Assembly: GCF_001510715.1 (NCBI RefSeq)
Contig: NZ_LMTJ01000009.1
Span: 62,001-126,000 of the forward strand
Length of the DNA stretch: 64,000 bases
Direction of reading: 5' to 3'
DNA from: Bacillus sp. FJAT-29814
GTDB lineage: Bacteria; Bacillota; Bacilli; Bacillales; Cytobacillaceae
Notes under the pieces: generated by a model
Told to the model about the DNA's origin: nothing
The model's input: only the letters and a program-made list of their open reading frames with translations
The model's database searches: none
Translations under genes and position numbers: made by a program
Shown: positions 52,020 through 60,798 of the stretch, piece after piece
Numbering within the stretch: the stretch's first letter is position 1
Layout of the letters: the number at the start of each line of letters is the position of its first letter

Positions 52020-52194
52020 CAAGTTTTCACCTCTTTTCATATTTGGGTTACCATAGCTTATGCCATTTGGGACGAAAAGGTTATTTTAGTAAAATGAACG
52101 CAAACATAAAAAACCCAATAAAAAAGACTATCTTCCTTATTGCTGCTACAAATGCATGCAATTATAAAGATAATCCTACAACAGATAGGAAGAT

Positions 52195-53322
52195 TTATTT
52201 CGTATTATTAGGGAAGCTAATTTTAAAGGTTGTTAAATGATCCTTTGACACACAACTAATTTCACCGTTATTTTTTTCTACAATATTTTTACAGACGAAC
52301 AAGCCGATTCCAGTTCCTAGTTTCTTAGTTGTAAAAAATGGTTCGAAAATAATTTTAACGGTTTCAGGGTATATGGTTGGGCCATTATTAGAAATGCAAA
52401 TATGAGTTTGATGATTTTCAATCTTTGAATAGATTGTAATTTTTCTTGGGTTCTCTTCTTCGCAAACAGCGTCAATGGCATTCATTAACAAGTTTAGAAA
52501 CACTTGTTTTAACTCAATGCGGTCGCCGTAAATTTTAATATCATCATCAATGCTTGAGGTGACTTGAATATTGCCATCGACAATGCTTGGATATAAGAAA
52601 TCTAGGACTTCATCGATTAATAAATGGATGGTAATATCTTCATTGGTGCTTTCGGCCAGTATGTTCATTTTTGATGTATGAAGGAACTGAGTAATTCTGA
52701 ACTTTAGCTGTTCCAGTTCTTTTGAAATGACATCCAAATAGGGCAGGTTAGGATAATCGTGGTTTAATAGTTTGATAAATCCCATGACAGATGTTAGCGG
52801 ATTGCGAAACTCATGAACAAAGCTTGAGGACATTTGGCCAAGAATGGACAATCTGTCCTTATGGGTTTGGGAAATAAATAAATTCCTTTCTCGCAGTCTC
52901 TCATTGATGATCTCGGTATACTTGGTCACCGCATAATAGCAGAATATATCAAACTGGTTATTTATTATTTCAATGATTGGCTGCAACTCTTCCGCCGATA
53001 ATCCGGAGAGGTTTATATATTTAATTATAATGCTTCTTCCCAAGTTCACATTATAAACAAATTCACCGATATTGACATTGGCATCGGCCCGCTCCTGGGC
53101 CACTTTGTGTGCCAGTAATTTAACTTCGTATTCCGAAAACTCCTCCGAAATGGAATTGGTAATAATTTGGTACATTAAGAAACCATTGCGGCGTATCAGT
53201 TCTTTATTATCTTTTTCATAGTGTACGATGATTTGCTCTTCCCAAAAATCTAAAAATCTATCTTGATTCTCCTTGAGATACCGGCCTATTTTTTCATTTC
53301 CTATATCTACGTTTATTTCCAT
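52195..53322 (-). CDS. Sporulation-type sensor histidine kinase
   Basis: The N-terminal 140 residues form a helical globin-sensor-like region without a membrane helix. The dimerisation helix has the phospho-accepting His in SFVHEFRNPLTSVMGF (about residue 170). ATP-binding boxes follow: NLLMNAIDAV, SNNGPTI and GTGIGLFV. The HEFRNPLT motif fits KinA/KinE-type kinases that feed Spo0F, but this is only similarity. No response regulator gene is adjacent. Start ATG at 53322 is favoured over the TTG at 53328. Confidence 0.82.
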   Translation of the reverse strand: MEINVDIGNEKIGRYLKENQDRFLDFWEEQIIVHYEKDNKELIRRNGFLMYQIITNSISEEFSEYEVKLLAHKVAQERADANVNIGEFVYNVNLGRSIIIKYINLSGLSAEELQPIIEIINNQFDIFCYYAVTKYTEIINERLRERNLFISQTHKDRLSILGQMSSSFVHEFRNPLTSVMGFIKLLNHDYPNLPYLDVISKELEQLKFRITQFLHTSKMNILAESTNEDITIHLLIDEVLDFLYPSIVDGNIQVTSSIDDDIKIYGDRIELKQVFLNLLMNAIDAVCEEENPRKITIYSKIENHQTHICISNNGPTIYPETVKIIFEPFFTTKKLGTGIGLFVCKNIVEKNNGEISCVSKDHLTTFKISFPNNTK

Positions 53323-53557
53323 CAACAAGCCTACTTTCCGCTTTTATAAAGAGAATATAACATAAAGTTTTCAAAATATATATAAAAAATTGGGAATAGG
53401 GGATCGTTCTATACTTCGGTGTAAGTACCATTATAAAAAACGTGTTTAACTTGTAAAATAGTAATGGTAAATTAGAGGGAAATCAGCAGCGTATGTAGAA
53501 TTCATAGTTATGGAAAAGTATTTTTTTAGCTTTGAAGATTTATAGTGCACTTTCTAA

Positions 53558-53573
53558 ATGAAAGCGCATACAA
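53558..53573. promoter_or_regulatory. cre-like site before a small gene
   Basis: ATGAAAGCGCATACAA fits every position of the CcpA consensus WTGNNARCGNWWWCAW. It lies 24 bases before the small gene at 53597. Chance matches to this pattern are not rare. Confidence 0.4.
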
Positions 53574-53596
53574 TAATGATGATTGGAGGCGATCGC

Positions 53597-53797
53597 ATGA
53601 TTTATATTTATGGTGACGATTACATCAAATATTTAAACGATGACAGTGCCGGCCAGTTAACGTATGATCAATGGAAAAGTAAAAAAAACAAATCAGTGTC
53701 CACAAAGACCAGTTCAAGCGGAACCTTCCATGCTTCCAATTACACGCATGGGTACCATTCTCCGGGGGTTATAAATAAAAAGTATCGTCAATCATAA
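53597..53797 (+). CDS. Small hydrophilic protein
   Basis: This 66-residue protein begins MIYIYGDDYIKYLNDD and is rich in Ser, Lys and Tyr in the second half. There is no membrane segment. ATG at 53597 follows TGGAGG by about 8 bases. The in-frame ATGs upstream overlap the cre-like site. It looks like a small spore- or stress-linked protein, but I do not recognise it. Confidence 0.55.
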   Translation: MIYIYGDDYIKYLNDDSAGQLTYDQWKSKKNKSVSTKTSSSGTFHASNYTHGYHSPGVINKKYRQS

Positions 53798-53805
53798 GGT
53801 CTATC

Positions 53806-53850
53806 AAGTGCCAGTCACCATCCAGTTAATGGGGGTGACTGGCTTTTTCT
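53806..53850 (+). terminator. Rho-independent terminator
   Basis: AGTGCCAGTCACC (53807-53819) pairs with GGTGACTGGCT (53834-53844), and TTTTTC follows. Confidence 0.82.
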
Positions 53851-53927
53851 TATTTCATTATAATGGCACAGCTACTTTCGGTATAATAAGAGTAAATAAT
53901 CCAACTAGGAAAGATGAGGTAAGTGAG

Positions 53928-54800
53928 ATGATTGTCATTGAAAATGGTTTACTAAAGGTAGAGATTAGCCAGAATGGAGCAGAAGTACGAAAAGTACTAC
54001 ATAAGCCAAACGGACTGGACTATATGTGGACGGGGGATTCAGCCTATTGGGGCCGCGTCTCACCAGTGCTTTTTCCGATTGTTGGGCGATTGAAGGAAAA
54101 TCGCTATCAACTCGACGGAAAGACTTACGAAATGTCCCAACATGGCTTTTTGCGAGATGTTGAATTTAAAGTAGGGGAGCAAACCGCTACTGAGGTTTCA
54201 TTTGTATTTGAGTCGGGAGGCCGCTTTCCCCATCTATATCCTTACGAATTTATCGCGACTATTCGGTATCTCCTTAACGAGGATTCGCTCATTGTGCAGT
54301 GGGAAATCGGTAATGAAAACGAGGAAGAGATGTACTTTTCAATTGGCGGCCATCCGGCATTTAAGATTCCACTTTTGGAAAATGAAGCAATCGAGGACTA
54401 CAGCCTGCACCTTACTCCTGCTGCAAACAAGGATGTAATCGAATATGAAATAAAGGAATCACTGATTCATGAGAAAGGACCTGCCAATGGTCTTTCAAAT
54501 ATTCGACTCACTGATTCGCTGTTTGTTAATGATGCTCTTGTTTACAGTAACATCGATCAAATTACGATGGAATCCGAAAAGACAGGACATGGAGTAGAGG
54601 TACTATTCGAAGGGTTTCCGTTTGTGGGAATCTGGTCGAAATACACAGACGGGAAAATCGCTCCGTTTGTTTGTATTGAGCCGTGGTACGGGATTGCTGA
54701 TACATATGACACAACCGGGGACCTGAAGGAGAAATTAGGAATTAATAAACTTAACCCTGGTGAAACTTTCCAAACTAAATATAAAATAAAGTTTAAATGA
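53928..54800 (+). CDS. Aldose 1-epimerase family protein (LacX-like)
   Basis: This 290-residue protein is probably a mutarotase-type sugar epimerase. It has the pattern GRVSPVLFPIVGRLKENRY, SQHGFLRD and FSIGGHPAFKIP (catalytic His residues), then EPWYGIAD. ATG at 53928 is preceded by GAGGTAAG. The longer frame back to 53808 would run through a terminator and lacks a site. The physiological sugar is unknown. Confidence 0.85.
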   Translation: MIVIENGLLKVEISQNGAEVRKVLHKPNGLDYMWTGDSAYWGRVSPVLFPIVGRLKENRYQLDGKTYEMSQHGFLRDVEFKVGEQTATEVSFVFESGGRFPHLYPYEFIATIRYLLNEDSLIVQWEIGNENEEEMYFSIGGHPAFKIPLLENEAIEDYSLHLTPAANKDVIEYEIKESLIHEKGPANGLSNIRLTDSLFVNDALVYSNIDQITMESEKTGHGVEVLFEGFPFVGIWSKYTDGKIAPFVCIEPWYGIADTYDTTGDLKEKLGINKLNPGETFQTKYKIKFK

Positions 54801-54822
54801 AGCAGGATACAATCAAGAGTCT

Positions 54823-54862
54823 CAAAAAAGTGCCGGGCCAAACGTTTGCCGGCACTTTTTTG
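54823..54862. terminator. Bidirectional terminator
   Basis: AAAAAAGTGCCGG (54824-54836) pairs with CCGGCACTTTTTT, and serves the epimerase gene and the convergent speD-speE gene. Confidence 0.9.
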
Positions 54863-54872
54863 AACCATAACC

Positions 54873-56141
54873 CTATAATTTCCCTATCTCTTCCTGATAG
54901 AGTTCATGCAATTTGAGGTTATTTTGACGGTTAACAATCAAGCCGGTCTTCGGGGTTAGAAGAGTAGGGGGGAATTGAAACAAAGCTTCTAGGTTCGTCT
55001 CAATGGCTTGATGCGGCACGGAGATGACCGGCAGTTTTTTCGTGATCCGTTCACGGCTGGCCAAATGAAAGCCCCAAACCCCAAAGGAGGGTACCACCGA
55101 ATAATAGGGCTTCGTATGGAAACCCGCTGCCTTCCAGGTTTTGGCGATACTCCAATAGACTTTTGCGGTGTCCTTCGGGGAAATGGCCTGGCAGGCAATG
55201 ATCCCTCCAGAAGTTAAATGCTTGCCAATTTGGCCAAATAATTCTTTTGTGTACAATTGGCTTGTTTCCAAATCCACCGGGTCCGGAAAATCGATAATGA
55301 TGACACCATACCCCTCGATCGAACGGTTTACGTACTCCTTCGCATCCATTGCATGGACTGTTACCCTTTTATCCTTAAATGAGCCCGCATTGACAGCAAC
55401 AAGCGCCGGTTCATGTTTCGCGAGGCTAATAACCTTTTGATCAATATCCACCAGATCCACATGGCTAACATCCTGATATTTGATGACTTCCCGAAGCGCA
55501 AGCCCGTCTCCGCCGCCTAAAATCAACACCCGGTCCCTTGATTTTGCCAGTTCCATTGCCGGTAACACAAGCGGTTCGTGGTAATGCCGTTCATCCAGCG
55601 ACGAAAACTGGAATTCTTCATTCAGATATAGTCTAACGTCTTTTGCTTCGACGAGAAAAATGTCATGGAACTGGCTCTGCCCCTGGTACAGAATTCGATG
55701 CCTGCCATTTTTGATTTCTTTTAAAATTTTCATATCCCAATCATTTCCCCACGGCCTTCTTGCCCAATTATCCATTTCTGTTTCAGGTTGGTTCCGCACG
55801 TCAGTGCCACGGTTGATTTCAGCAAGTCTGACCTGTTTTGCTTCCAGTTTGCCAAGGAATTTTTTTAAGGGAGGCAAGGCGTCCTGCGGGGCGCACGTAT
55901 AAAAATCTAAAGCGGCATACCCGTGTTCCGGCCAGGTGTGAATGGAAAAATGGGAAGTGGCGATGGCGATGATTCCAGTTACCCCTTGAGGTGAAAAGGA
56001 GTGGAAGTAAGCCACCAGGATTTCCAACTGCAGCTCTCTTAGAGCCTCCAGCATTAAATTCTTCAGAACATCGGCGTTATTTAGTAAATCCGCGTTACAA
56101 TCATACGCATCCACAATCAAATGCTGTCCTCTTATATCCAT
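54873..56141 (-). CDS. Fused S-adenosylmethionine decarboxylase-spermidine synthase
   Basis: Residues 1-125 are a prokaryotic AdoMet decarboxylase-like (SpeD) domain with Ser63, His68 and Cys83 at the same numbering as the classic enzyme (ATSHFSIHTWPEHGY; FYTC). The Glu that precedes the self-cleaved Ser in ordinary SpeD (ESH) is Thr here. Residues about 135-422 are a spermidine synthase (SpeE): RVLILGGGDGLALREV, DLVDIDQKVI and IIIDFPDPVDLETS. One chain could make and use the aminopropyl donor. SpeD paralogues with altered substrates are known, so amino acid decarboxylation is also possible. The ATG at 56141 gives correct residue numbering. Confidence 0.85.
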   Translation of the reverse strand: MDIRGQHLIVDAYDCNADLLNNADVLKNLMLEALRELQLEILVAYFHSFSPQGVTGIIAIATSHFSIHTWPEHGYAALDFYTCAPQDALPPLKKFLGKLEAKQVRLAEINRGTDVRNQPETEMDNWARRPWGNDWDMKILKEIKNGRHRILYQGQSQFHDIFLVEAKDVRLYLNEEFQFSSLDERHYHEPLVLPAMELAKSRDRVLILGGGDGLALREVIKYQDVSHVDLVDIDQKVISLAKHEPALVAVNAGSFKDKRVTVHAMDAKEYVNRSIEGYGVIIIDFPDPVDLETSQLYTKELFGQIGKHLTSGGIIACQAISPKDTAKVYWSIAKTWKAAGFHTKPYYSVVPSFGVWGFHLASRERITKKLPVISVPHQAIETNLEALFQFPPTLLTPKTGLIVNRQNNLKLHELYQEEIGKL

Positions 56142-56184
56142 ATCCTTCATCCCTTCAAAAAGGTTTGGAAGCCCCCATACCTGA

Positions 56185-56207
56185 ATATCATAACTAAGTT
56201 ATGATAT
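56185..56207. promoter_or_regulatory. 23-bp perfect palindrome before the speD-speE fusion
   Basis: ATATCATAACT-A-AGTTATGATAT is perfectly symmetric over 11+1+11 bases. It overlaps a possible -10 (TATGAT) on the minus strand, 44 bases before the start codon. It should bind a dimeric repressor that is not encoded next to it. Confidence 0.62.
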
Positions 56208-56270
56208 GAATTTACGCCTAGTGCAAGAAGCCCCCAGAAAGTTTTTTATTGAAAAACTGGAAAAAAATAC

Positions 56271-56325
56271 TTTACACACTAACGAACGTTAGTATATAGT
56301 ATTTACAGAGGCTAACGAACGTTAG
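56271..56325 (+). promoter_or_regulatory. Promoter with two TetR-type palindromic operators
   Basis: TTTACA (56271-56276) and TATAGT (56295-56300) form a promoter with an 18-base spacer. ACTAACG-AA-CGTTAGT (56278-56293) lies in that spacer, and a second CTAACGAACGTTAG (56312-56325) lies near the transcript start, 33 bp away. The layout is typical for TetR-family repression. No TetR gene is in the window. Confidence 0.68.
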
Positions 56326-56352
56326 TGTTAACCGGTGAAAAGGGGATTAGGG

Positions 56353-57078
56353 ATGACGCAGTCGAAGATTTGGTTTGTATTAATGATGAGAACGGTATTT
56401 TTTCTGGTGTTTGGTTTGGTCATGATTGCAGTATTTAATGGTTTCGGGGCGGGGGATGCGATGAAAGAAGCGGAGAAATGGTGGCCTGTTCAGGCAATTT
56501 TGGCCAATATTGCAAGTTTTCTAGTTTTAAAGACTTTGTTAAAAAAAGAAGGCCAATCCTATAATTCTATTTTGCAATTTAAAAAAGGAAAAACAGGCAA
56601 AGATATCGGCAAAGGCTTGCTCTATTTATTGATTAGCTTTCCTTTTGCGGCGTTAGGACTATACGGGGGTTCCTATTTACTGTTGGGAGATATCCAGCCT
56701 CCAACCAATATGATGCAGGCCATTCCTGTCTGGGCAGCCATCATTGCGCTTATTGTTTTCCCGCTAACCAATGCATTGGTCGAACTTCCGACATATTTTG
56801 GCTATGCTTTTCCTAGGGTTGAAAAGAAATGGAGATTGGCATTAGCTTTAGTCCTCCCGGCACTGTTCCTGTCGATTCAGCATGGACCGCTGCCGATTGT
56901 GTTAGGAGGGTCCTATATCGCTTGGCGTTTGCTGGCGTTCCTGCCGCTGGCCTTCGTGGTCGGGATTATCTTTCATCGGACCAGAAACATTACACCCCTG
57001 ATCATCACACATTTTATTATGGATTTCCAAATGGTCATGTTTGTGCTGTTGGCTTCGTTGGGGATGCCGATCGCGTAA
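56353..57078 (+). CDS. CPBP-like intramembrane protein with degenerate active site
   Basis: This 241-residue protein has seven to eight membrane helices. The protease-like motifs are altered: VELPTYFGYAFP stands where EExxFRG is expected, FLSIQHGPLP has a His, and HFIMDF retains the last His. Loss of the first Glu suggests a non-catalytic or changed role. ATG at 56353 is favoured over the GTG at 56335. It is controlled by the TetR-type operators upstream, so it may respond to a toxic or small molecule. Confidence 0.72.
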   Translation: MTQSKIWFVLMMRTVFFLVFGLVMIAVFNGFGAGDAMKEAEKWWPVQAILANIASFLVLKTLLKKEGQSYNSILQFKKGKTGKDIGKGLLYLLISFPFAALGLYGGSYLLLGDIQPPTNMMQAIPVWAAIIALIVFPLTNALVELPTYFGYAFPRVEKKWRLALALVLPALFLSIQHGPLPIVLGGSYIAWRLLAFLPLAFVVGIIFHRTRNITPLIITHFIMDFQMVMFVLLASLGMPIA

Positions 57079-57115
57079 GCAGGAGCCATGGGGACGATTC
57101 TCGTGGCTCAAAGGT

Positions 57116-57153
57116 AAGTGCCAAGCATTCATCCAGCGCTTGGCACTTTTTTT
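57116..57153. terminator. Bidirectional terminator
   Basis: AAGTGCCAAGC (57116-57126) pairs with GCTTGGCACTT, followed by T, between the CPBP-like gene and the convergent monooxygenase gene. Confidence 0.88.
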
Positions 57154-58147
57154 AATACAAAACCTCTGAAGCGATAAGTCGATATGATTCTACCCGGTCT
57201 TCGGGAGAGTGGGTAATCGTCACAATCATCACTTCATCGGCTTGATAGTTTGATTGAATCTCCATTAGTTTATTTCGCACTTCCTGAGGATGACCTATAA
57301 TCATATTCTGTTTCATTTTTTCCATTTTTTCAGTTTCTTTTTCGGTAAAGTTGTAACGCTTTGCTTCTTCAATCGAAGGAACAAACGACCCTTCACCTTT
57401 CTCTTTTTGCAGAGCCCAAATCAAGCTGCTTAATGCGATATCCTCCGCTTTTTCCGTTGTTTCCGCACAAATGGCGGAGACAGTCAGCAAAACATATGGT
57501 TCTTGCCCTTGTTTGCCGGGTTGAAAACCGTCCAGATATTGTTGGATAATGGCTGCACCGTCCTGGTCGCTCATGAACTGACCAAATGCATATGGCAACC
57601 CATTTTCTGCCGCAAGCAACGCACTTTTCTTGCTCGTGCCAAGCAGCCAAGGCATCGGCGCCGTATCAGGGATTGGTGCAGCCTTCACTTTCGCAAACTC
57701 GTGCCCCTCAGGAAAATCCTCGTTAAAAAAATGAAGCAATTCTTTTACCAAGTCCGACATTTTGAAAACCTGCTTTAAAAAGTGATCCGATAACGCATTG
57801 GTTGCCTCGGCGGACCCACCTGGGGCTCGTCCGATTCCAATATCGATACGCCCCGGAAACAAGGTAGCCAGCATATTGTAGACTTCGGCCACCTTATAAG
57901 GCTTGTAATGCGGCAATAAAACAGCCCCGGAGCCAATGCGGATCTGTTTTGTTTGTGCGCCGATAAAACCGAGCATCACTTCAGGAGCAGGGCAGGCCAA
58001 ACCAGGTAAATCATGATGCTCGGCAATCCAATACCTCGTATACCCCAGTACTTCTCCCGCTTGCGCCAATTTCATTGATTCATATAACGCCTCTTTGGCG
58101 GATTGTCCGGAAGAGATGGGGGATTGGTCCAATATGCTTAATTTCAC
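57152..58147 (-). CDS. Luciferase-like (LLM) flavin-dependent monooxygenase
   Basis: This 331-residue TIM-barrel enzyme uses reduced flavin. It contains TRYWIAEHHDLPGLACPAPEV near the N-terminus, GSGAVLLPHYKPYKVAE and RIDIGIGRAPGG, all typical of the LLM family. Substrate is unknown. The GTG at 58147 has an AAGG site, and it lies 3 bases after the stop of the DUF3219 gene, so the two form an operon. Confidence 0.88.
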   Translation of the reverse strand: MKLSILDQSPISSGQSAKEALYESMKLAQAGEVLGYTRYWIAEHHDLPGLACPAPEVMLGFIGAQTKQIRIGSGAVLLPHYKPYKVAEVYNMLATLFPGRIDIGIGRAPGGSAEATNALSDHFLKQVFKMSDLVKELLHFFNEDFPEGHEFAKVKAAPIPDTAPMPWLLGTSKKSALLAAENGLPYAFGQFMSDQDGAAIIQQYLDGFQPGKQGQEPYVLLTVSAICAETTEKAEDIALSSLIWALQKEKGEGSFVPSIEEAKRYNFTEKETEKMEKMKQNMIIGHPQEVRNKLMEIQSNYQADEVMIVTITHSPEDRVESYRLIASEVLY

Positions 58148-58149
58148 CG

Positions 58150-58443
58150 CTAGACGCCTTCTTTCTTACTCTCAACCAAGGATAATGTAAATTCTCCAAC
58201 TTGCCCTTTTTCATAAAGATTGGCTATGGACGTGGAATACTGCTCAATACTTCCTCTAAACGACAGACCTGTTGCTGGTACTGCTACATCGAAGGTTCCT
58301 TCGTAAAGCAGCGTGGTAATCTCATGATAATCTTCACTCGTGACTTTAAAAGTAATCCAAACTTTATGCTTGCCGTTCACCGACTCTTCTTTGTAATCAT
58401 TCACGTGGATTAACGTCCGATTTAAACTGATTTCTTTTACCAA
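58150..58443 (-). CDS. DUF3219 (YkvR-like) protein
   Basis: This 97-residue beta-rich protein has the pattern HKVWITFKVTSEDYHEITT and matches the DUF3219 family, of which B. subtilis YkvR is a member. Function is unknown. It starts with TTG at 58443 after AAAAGGGGA. It is directly upstream of the LLM monooxygenase, so the two may act together. Confidence 0.72.
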   Translation of the reverse strand: MVKEISLNRTLIHVNDYKEESVNGKHKVWITFKVTSEDYHEITTLLYEGTFDVAVPATGLSFRGSIEQYSTSIANLYEKGQVGEFTLSLVESKKEGV

Positions 58444-58688
58444 ATAATCGTCCCCTTTTATTTGTTATTGACAGAATAGCATTTGAGTAAATGTGGAGCA
58501 AATGAACGGTTTACAGCTGGAGTTCATAATTCATACTGGGCTGGAAAATCATCGGCGACGCGCTCTATGAAGCTTTCATAAAACACATAGATCCGAAAAT
58601 CGACCTGCGATGTGTTCTATGACTTTTACATATGACGCTAGACTCTTAAAAAGTGAAAGACAGAAAGCTACTGGTTAACTGGCCATGG
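58444..58688. other. Gene-free spacer
   Basis: No gene, hairpin with a T-run or repeat was seen in these 245 bases. They separate the divergent DUF3219 operon from the sigma-54 activator promoter. Confidence 0.4.
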
Positions 58689-58717
58689 TTTACATATTCC
58701 ATAATTGGTTTTACAAT
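58689..58717 (+). promoter_or_regulatory. Sigma-A-type promoter of the sigma-54 activator gene
   Basis: TTTACA (58689-58694), 17 bases, TACAAT (58712-58717). Transcription would start near 58724, about 60 bases before the gene. Confidence 0.55.
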
Positions 58718-58785
58718 AAAAGTAAGAATATTAAAAAAACTAGACGTTAGGTGATTACACTTACTTTTTAGTAGGGAGTAGAATA

Positions 58786-60627
58786 ATGATTGCTCTTTTT
58801 AAAATGAACGATTTATATGAAGACGAAATAAAAGATTTTTTAAAAAACATGGGGTACACATCAGCTAGTTTTTATTCCATCAATTCCATCCTCGACCAGA
58901 TCATGAACCCCATGGTCATAATCACGCCTGCCATTTTTCAAAAAGAGCTGGCTGGTCTTTCGTTTCCGATTATCCCGATTCCCGTCACAATAGCCGATAT
59001 TCAAAAGTCAATCAAGACCATGTTTGATACACCGAACGATACAGAGTATGCCTTTCTGGCCTCAGCAGAAGAAATCGAGTGGCTAAGAAAAGAGCGGGGC
59101 GAACAAAGCGATGAAGACGGGATTCAACTCACATTTGTCACGGAAAAACAATCAACGGCATTAAATTCGATTGGGGTCTGTCTGGCGCCAATCTGGATGA
59201 AGGGCTTATTCTCCAGCCCGCATATGAAAAATTTGCATTTTATTAAGCCCTCTTTCGCATCATTGCACCCTTATTTGCAAATCGCAGTTTCCTTGGTGAA
59301 CTTTACTGAGGAAATGGTTAAGGAACGATATCAGGTGGACGCCATCGTCAATTCCACCCACGACGGCGTGATTGCCGTCGACAGAATCGGAACTATTCGC
59401 CTAGTCAATGAACATGCCAAGACCATCCTCGGTGTGGAAGGGGAAATGAAGGGACGCAATATCACAGAGTTTATCCCGCAATCGGACATGTTGAGGGTGT
59501 TGGAAACCGGGAAGGTGGAAAGAGGGGATCTCGCTGCTGTTGGCGGGCGGCAAATCGTCATCAACCGTACACCTGTTATCGTCAAAGGAAAAATTGTCGG
59601 CGCGGTATCCAATTTTAAGGAAATCACCGATATTCAAAAAGTGGAGCTGCAATTGCGAAAAAAGCTACATCAAACCGGTCTGGAAGCAAAATACCGCTTA
59701 AACGATATAGTCGGGGAAACTTCAGAAATTATGGAAGTAAAAGAATTAGCAGTCAAATTTGCCGAAACAGAGTCGACGGTGTTAATTACGGGCGAGTCCG
59801 GGACAGGAAAGGAATTATTTGCGCAAGGAATCCACGCCGCAAGTCATCGCTCACTTGGCCCGTTTGTTGCTGTAAACTGTGCGGTCCTGCCGGAAAATCT
59901 TCTTGAAAGCGAAATGTTTGGCTATGAGAAAGGTACCTTTACTGGCGCATTAAAAGAGGGAAAGCCGGGGCTTTTTGAACTGGCCCACGGGGGAACGCTG
60001 TTTTTGGATGAAATCGGCGAGATTCCGCTACGTATTCAAGCCCTATTATTGCGGGTCCTTCAGGAGCGAACGATCAGGCGAGTTGGCGGTGAGCGTATCA
60101 TCCCTGTCGATGTTCGCATCATTACCGCCACGAACAGGAATTTGGAGGAAGAGGTGGAAAAGAAACAATTCCGCTCAGACCTCTTTTACCGTCTGAATAT
60201 ATTGGCCCTGGAATTGCCGGCCCTCCGCAAGCGTTCGGCGGACATTCCGATGCTAGTTGCCGCGTTTGTTAATGAATTTAATGAAAAAAGAAAAACGAAA
60301 ATTATTCATGTTGAAAAGGAGTTAATCCAGTTATTCCAGAAATACGATTGGCCTGGGAATATTCGCGAATTAAGAAATACGATTGAACGGATGGCAGTGC
60401 TGGAGGAGACGGAGTGTTTAAGGCTGCAGGGCGCAAGATTTCTTTCTGAAAAAATTAGAAGGAAATCAGCAGATGGAGCGGCCGATAAACAAAGCATTAA
60501 AAGCAAAGAGAAGGAACTAATTATTTCGACGTTAGAAAAGTTCGGCCATAATAAAAAACTGGCGGCACAATCGCTTGGAATTGATCGGACGACGCTATGG
60601 AGGAAAATAAAAGAATACAATCTTTGA
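58786..60627 (+). CDS. Sigma-54-dependent transcriptional activator
   Basis: This 613-residue enhancer-binding protein has an N-terminal sensor region (1-180, PrpR-like in look), a PAS domain (about 183-290), an AAA+ domain with GESGTGKE (336-343), GTFTGA (383-388) in place of the usual GAFTGA, Walker B LFLDEIGE, and a Fis-type helix-turn-helix (590-611). It should activate sigma-54 RNA polymerase. The obvious target is the perfect -24/-12 promoter just downstream at 60737. The effector is probably an intermediate of the downstream pathway. Confidence 0.92.
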   Translation: MIALFKMNDLYEDEIKDFLKNMGYTSASFYSINSILDQIMNPMVIITPAIFQKELAGLSFPIIPIPVTIADIQKSIKTMFDTPNDTEYAFLASAEEIEWLRKERGEQSDEDGIQLTFVTEKQSTALNSIGVCLAPIWMKGLFSSPHMKNLHFIKPSFASLHPYLQIAVSLVNFTEEMVKERYQVDAIVNSTHDGVIAVDRIGTIRLVNEHAKTILGVEGEMKGRNITEFIPQSDMLRVLETGKVERGDLAAVGGRQIVINRTPVIVKGKIVGAVSNFKEITDIQKVELQLRKKLHQTGLEAKYRLNDIVGETSEIMEVKELAVKFAETESTVLITGESGTGKELFAQGIHAASHRSLGPFVAVNCAVLPENLLESEMFGYEKGTFTGALKEGKPGLFELAHGGTLFLDEIGEIPLRIQALLLRVLQERTIRRVGGERIIPVDVRIITATNRNLEEEVEKKQFRSDLFYRLNILALELPALRKRSADIPMLVAAFVNEFNEKRKTKIIHVEKELIQLFQKYDWPGNIRELRNTIERMAVLEETECLRLQGARFLSEKIRRKSADGAADKQSIKSKEKELIISTLEKFGHNKKLAAQSLGIDRTTLWRKIKEYNL

Positions 60628-60628
60628 T

Positions 60629-60657
60629 GTTGCAAAAACCAAAGCCGCGTTGCAAAA
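60629..60657 (+). promoter_or_regulatory. Upstream activator site with repeated GTTGCAAAA
   Basis: GTTGCAAAA occurs at 60629-60637 and 60649-60657, 20 bp apart, about 80-105 bases before the -24 element, where enhancer-binding sites normally lie. Confidence 0.55.
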
Positions 60658-60736
60658 TACAACATCCTATGTGCAGGCAGGGAAAACGAACCCTGCTTAT
60701 CGTTTGAGAATCCAAACTTTTCCAAAATTTCATCCC

Positions 60737-60751
60737 TGGCACAGAACTTGC
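60737..60751 (+). promoter_or_regulatory. Sigma-54 (-24/-12) promoter
   Basis: TGGCAC-AGAAC-TTGC matches the consensus TGGCAC-N5-TTGC exactly. Transcription would begin near 60763, about 36 bases before the aldehyde dehydrogenase start. Confidence 0.85.
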
Positions 60752-60798
60752 AACAATCATAAACAAGTTTAAAAGCCATGGGGTATTGGAGGAATAAC

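Noticed and set aside
53808..53927. Longer N-terminus for the epimerase-like gene
   Set aside because: It runs through a terminator and has no ribosome site. The family motif begins at the ATG at 53928.
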